Shown: piece after piece, positions 62,061 to 64,000 of the stretch | Position numbering within the stretch: position 1 is the first letter of the stretch | Layout of the letters: the number at the start of each line of letters is the position of its first letter | NCBI RefSeq assembly: GCF_002929555.1 | Contig: NZ_PJJP01000037.1 | Span: 467 to 64,466, forward strand | Reading direction: 5' to 3' | DNA from: Cryobacterium sp. N22 | GTDB lineage: Bacteria > Actinomycetota > Actinomycetes > Actinomycetales > Microbacteriaceae | DNA length: 64,000 bases | Program-made: the position numbers and the translations under genes | The notes under the pieces: generated by a model | Told to the model about the DNA's origin: nothing | Seen by the model: the letters and a program-made list of their open reading frames with translations, nothing else | The model's database searches: none

Positions 62061-62567
62061 CTAGACCCTGGAGCCGCGCTCCGCAATAAGCCTCGCGCTA
62101 TCAGCCTGCAGGTCAGCATCTTGGACCTGACCGGACAGCCATTCCGAGAAGGTCTCCATCGTGTCGTGCGCCCACATGTGCGCGGGCTGCAGGATTTGAG
62201 CCGTATCGCCTGTGCTTAGAGTGCGGCGGGCAAGTTCGAATGCAAGTCGACCATGAGCAGCGGTCCATAGCTCAGCGCCTTGAAGTTGTCTTGTAACAAG
62301 CCAGTGCCCGGACACTGCATCGTCGGCAGTCAACGAAGCCCGGTAGACAGCAATGCTCCCGCGCAAACCACGAAGCAGCGGTTCCACCATTTCAGCCGTG
62401 GGGTCCATCGAGATCATGTCGGACAGGGCGACTATCACGCCCCGTGCCGCCCCATGCCGACGCTCAAGGTAGTGGCTGCGTACGGACACCGAACGCTCGT
62501 TTCTGGCGAGCCGCACGGCTATCACGGTGGGGATAAGGATGGCCGCAACTGGAATGGCGACACTCAT
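62061..62567 (-). CDS. Hypothetical membrane-anchored protein
   Basis: The ATG at 62567 follows a strong ribosome site GGGAGGT and gives 168 residues; the frame continues upstream to 62618 without a good ribosome site. One N-terminal helix (VAIPVAAILIPTVIAVRLA) is followed by a soluble helical region (SHYLERRHGAARGVIVALSD, FELARRTLSTGDTAQILQPA). The layout is like small membrane-linked proteins in accessory regions. No family is recognised. Confidence 0.65.
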   Translation of the reverse strand: MSVAIPVAAILIPTVIAVRLARNERSVSVRSHYLERRHGAARGVIVALSDMISMDPTAEMVEPLLRGLRGSIAVYRASLTADDAVSGHWLVTRQLQGAELWTAAHGRLAFELARRTLSTGDTAQILQPAHMWAHDTMETFSEWLSGQVQDADLQADSARLIAERGSRV

Positions 62568-62687
62568 AGTGACCTCCCACCAATTGACGGACAGGAACCA
62601 AGCGACTACTTCAGGCATGGCTCGAAGCTACACCGCGACCTGCTGGGTCTAGTGCCCGAAGTGGGGCATGCTGCGCCTCGGTCATGA

Positions 62688-62756
62688 ATGCTCCGTCAAA
62701 GAACGCGGGAAACGATGGTGTGGCGGTGCCCAGAGTGCGGGATGGTCCAGCTGTAG
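62688..62756 (+). other. Short zinc-ribbon-like coding remnant
   Basis: ATG 62688 gives 22 residues ending TMVWRCPECGMVQL. The last block nearly repeats FGAVVWRCPECGMVRL at 62008-62056. It is too short to be a full protein and looks like a duplicated gene end. The region 62619-62889 contains nothing else recognised. Confidence 0.35.
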
Positions 62757-62889
62757 CGCTTAGGGCGGTCTGATTCCGCGCGCCCCGAATTGGGGTGGCC
62801 CCACTTCGCTCAGAACTGCAGGCGCAGAGGGGGACTCCGATTCTCTCTACTACGGTGAGTCTTGAGCTGTGTGACAGCAAGGGGGCACC

Positions 62890-63843
62890 ATGAGCAAGCA
62901 ATCATCGCAAGACTTCGAGGGCATAGCGGACGGCGTAGTCCAGCTGCGGTTCTCGAATGAAGATAATACGGTCAACGATATTAACGCCGCTGAGTTCGCG
63001 GAGGTTCTTCAGGGACTGGTCGAGTTCACCAGTCAATTAGCGAAGGCTGGCAGTTTCGGAGATGGAATGGCTCCGGTCGTCCGAGTCCGTCCACCAGTCG
63101 AGGGTTCGTTCATCGTAGATGCGATCGTCACGTCGTACGGCATCGACCCCGTGGCTACTGTTGGCACCATAATGGGGGTGACCGGTGGCATCGGTCAGAG
63201 CATCAACGTCGCAGTGAAGCGACTACGAGGGGACGTCGTTACTGATATCGACTACCTCAATAACGGCAACGTAAAGCTCAACTGGCGCGATGGCACCGTT
63301 AGCGAAGTGCCGGAACCAGCGTGGAAGCAACTCAACGCCATGAAGTCTTCCACACGTAAGGCTCTACGCAAGATAATGGCGCCCCTCAGCGACGACGTTG
63401 CCCACCTAGAGGTGCGCGACGGCGCCCTAGACGAATCGTCGGATGAGGTCTTGCAGTCGGAACCTGAGGTTGTGATGAGTCGCTCCGACTACTACACAGC
63501 CGCGGCCGAGGTAGACGACGAATCGATTGAAACGGAAGTCCTTGAGGCCGAGGCGCAGCTGAGGAGCATCGACTTCCGTCCGGGAGAAAAGTGGCGCGTT
63601 CAGACGCCTCTGGGGAACAGACTGGCTACAATAGAAGATGAGGACTTTCTTCTTCGGCTTGATCGCGGGATGGCTCTCCACAAGAACGATATCTTCACTG
63701 TGTTGATTAACGAGACCAGAACCACAAAGAATGGTCGAACGACCAAGGAATGGTCGATCACCCAGGTGACTTTTAAGCGACGGGGAGATGACGATGGCTA
63801 TAGCGACAACGCATCCGAAGAGTCATCCTCCGAAGCGGCGTGA
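62890..63843 (+). CDS. Hypothetical protein of the accessory region
   Basis: The ATG at 62890 with AAGGGGG upstream gives 317 residues. The first ~100 have DGVVQLRFSNEDNTVNDINA, VVRVRPPVEGSFIVDAIVTS and VGTIMGVTGGIGQSINVAVK, a pattern I have seen in uncharacterised phage- and element-borne proteins (REGSF-type). The middle is acidic (VEVDDESIETEVLEAEAQLR) and the end is a strand-rich GEKWRVQTPLGNRLATIEDE domain, then a Ser/Glu-rich tail. No function is recognised. A small membrane gene overlaps its 3' end. Confidence 0.7.
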   Translation: MSKQSSQDFEGIADGVVQLRFSNEDNTVNDINAAEFAEVLQGLVEFTSQLAKAGSFGDGMAPVVRVRPPVEGSFIVDAIVTSYGIDPVATVGTIMGVTGGIGQSINVAVKRLRGDVVTDIDYLNNGNVKLNWRDGTVSEVPEPAWKQLNAMKSSTRKALRKIMAPLSDDVAHLEVRDGALDESSDEVLQSEPEVVMSRSDYYTAAAEVDDESIETEVLEAEAQLRSIDFRPGEKWRVQTPLGNRLATIEDEDFLLRLDRGMALHKNDIFTVLINETRTTKNGRTTKEWSITQVTFKRRGDDDGYSDNASEESSSEAA

Positions 63844-64000
63844 AGGCCCGCTCGACTTCGTCAGCCTAGGAGTCTTATTTGTCTGCGTGGTGGCCATAGT
63901 CCTCGTGCTCGTAGGAGTGGCAACTGTTGGAACCTCACCGTGGGCCATTATCTTGCCCACGATTGTAGGATTTTGGTCCGTCGTCACGCTCAGGCGCTAG
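63794..64000 (+). CDS. Small two-helix membrane protein
   Basis: The ATG at 63794 has GGGAG 6 bases upstream; the ATG at 63788 is less likely. The 68 residues have a polar N-terminus and two transmembrane helices (DFVSLGVLFVCVVAIVLVLV and WAIILPTIVGFWSVV). It overlaps the end of the preceding gene by about 50 bases in another frame, which suggests coupled expression. The stop TAG ends at the last base of the window. Confidence 0.6.
   Translation: MAIATTHPKSHPPKRREGPLDFVSLGVLFVCVVAIVLVLVGVATVGTSPWAIILPTIVGFWSVVTLRR

Larger units (their letters stand above)
26136..64000. mobile_element. Integrative and conjugative element in tRNA-Pro (right end not in window)
   Basis: The block starts at a tRNA 3' end and contains integrase, excisionase-like, T4SS genes, coupling protein, MobF relaxase, ArdC, prim-pol, ParB-like, SSB, DprA, an XRE/ImmA control module and cargo. 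Many stretches (for example 28370-30240, 51744-57920 and 62890-64000) are visibly more AT-rich than the core genome to the left. No second copy of the tRNA 3' end is visible up to 64000, so the element probably continues. Confidence 0.85.

Overview
The window is chromosomal DNA from a high-GC Gram-positive actinobacterium. GTG and TTG starts are frequent, third positions are GC-rich, and the order tlyA-nadK-recN-pyrG-nudix-xerD ... parA-scpA-scpB-rluB-tyrA-cmk-der is typical of the class. An LtrA family protein, the short 'GGTCTCGACAAGCTCGACCA' repeat and the overall gene style suggest Microbacteriaceae (Cryobacterium-like). The genus is an inference from gene content; no search was run.

Positions 1-26058 are mostly core genome. 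The left edge holds interspersed repeats, two 67-bp palindromes, an AAA ATPase gene on the minus strand and a 5S rRNA gene without an adjacent 23S gene. Next come a gene encoding a strongly repetitive disordered N-terminus (RGNSDRP repeats), a HAD phosphatase, tlyA, nadK, recN, pyrG, an ADP-ribose pyrophosphatase-like Nudix gene and xerD. A cluster of facing repeats, ltrA and a 68-bp cruciform follow, and then the chromosome segregation and cell-cycle run parA-scpA-scpB-rluB-tyrA-cmk-der. A two-gene operon then pairs a processive family 2 glycosyltransferase with a membrane-anchored GH18 chitinase-like enzyme. A small membrane protein gene on the other strand closes the core part.

From the 3' end of tRNA-Pro(GGG) (26059-26135) to the end of the window lies an integrative and conjugative element (ICE). 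Its far end was not found, so it is probably incomplete here. Its parts are: an excisionase-like gene and tyrosine integrase; a cargo block with a ParA-like ATPase coupled to a HEPN-type protein; a minus-strand transfer operon running from ArdC antirestriction protein and prim-pol primase through ParB-like, peptidoglycan hydrolase, small pilin-like membrane proteins, TrbL/VirB6-like, SCO6880-like and VirB4-like ATPase to DprA, the coupling protein and SSB; a divergent plus-strand control module (XRE regulator, ImmA/IrrE metallopeptidase, frameshifted membrane protein, alpha/beta hydrolase) facing a phased array of TTGAGCATGCTCAA operators; a type I restriction-modification system hsdMSR; a MobF (TrwC) relaxase with a possible oriT just upstream; and unrecognised genes at the right edge.

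The ICE genes fit together as a life cycle. Integrase and excisionase move the element, the XRE/ImmA module probably controls it, and the relaxase, coupling protein and type IV secretion genes transfer single-stranded DNA. SSB, prim-pol, DprA and ArdC plausibly protect and convert the incoming strand. hsdMSR and the ParA-HEPN pair are likely defence or maintenance cargo. The points most worth a second look are the ParA-HEPN pair, the regulator/ImmA/membrane/hydrolase module with its -1 frameshift at a T run, the phased operator array, and the repeat family that has been incorporated in frame into scpB.
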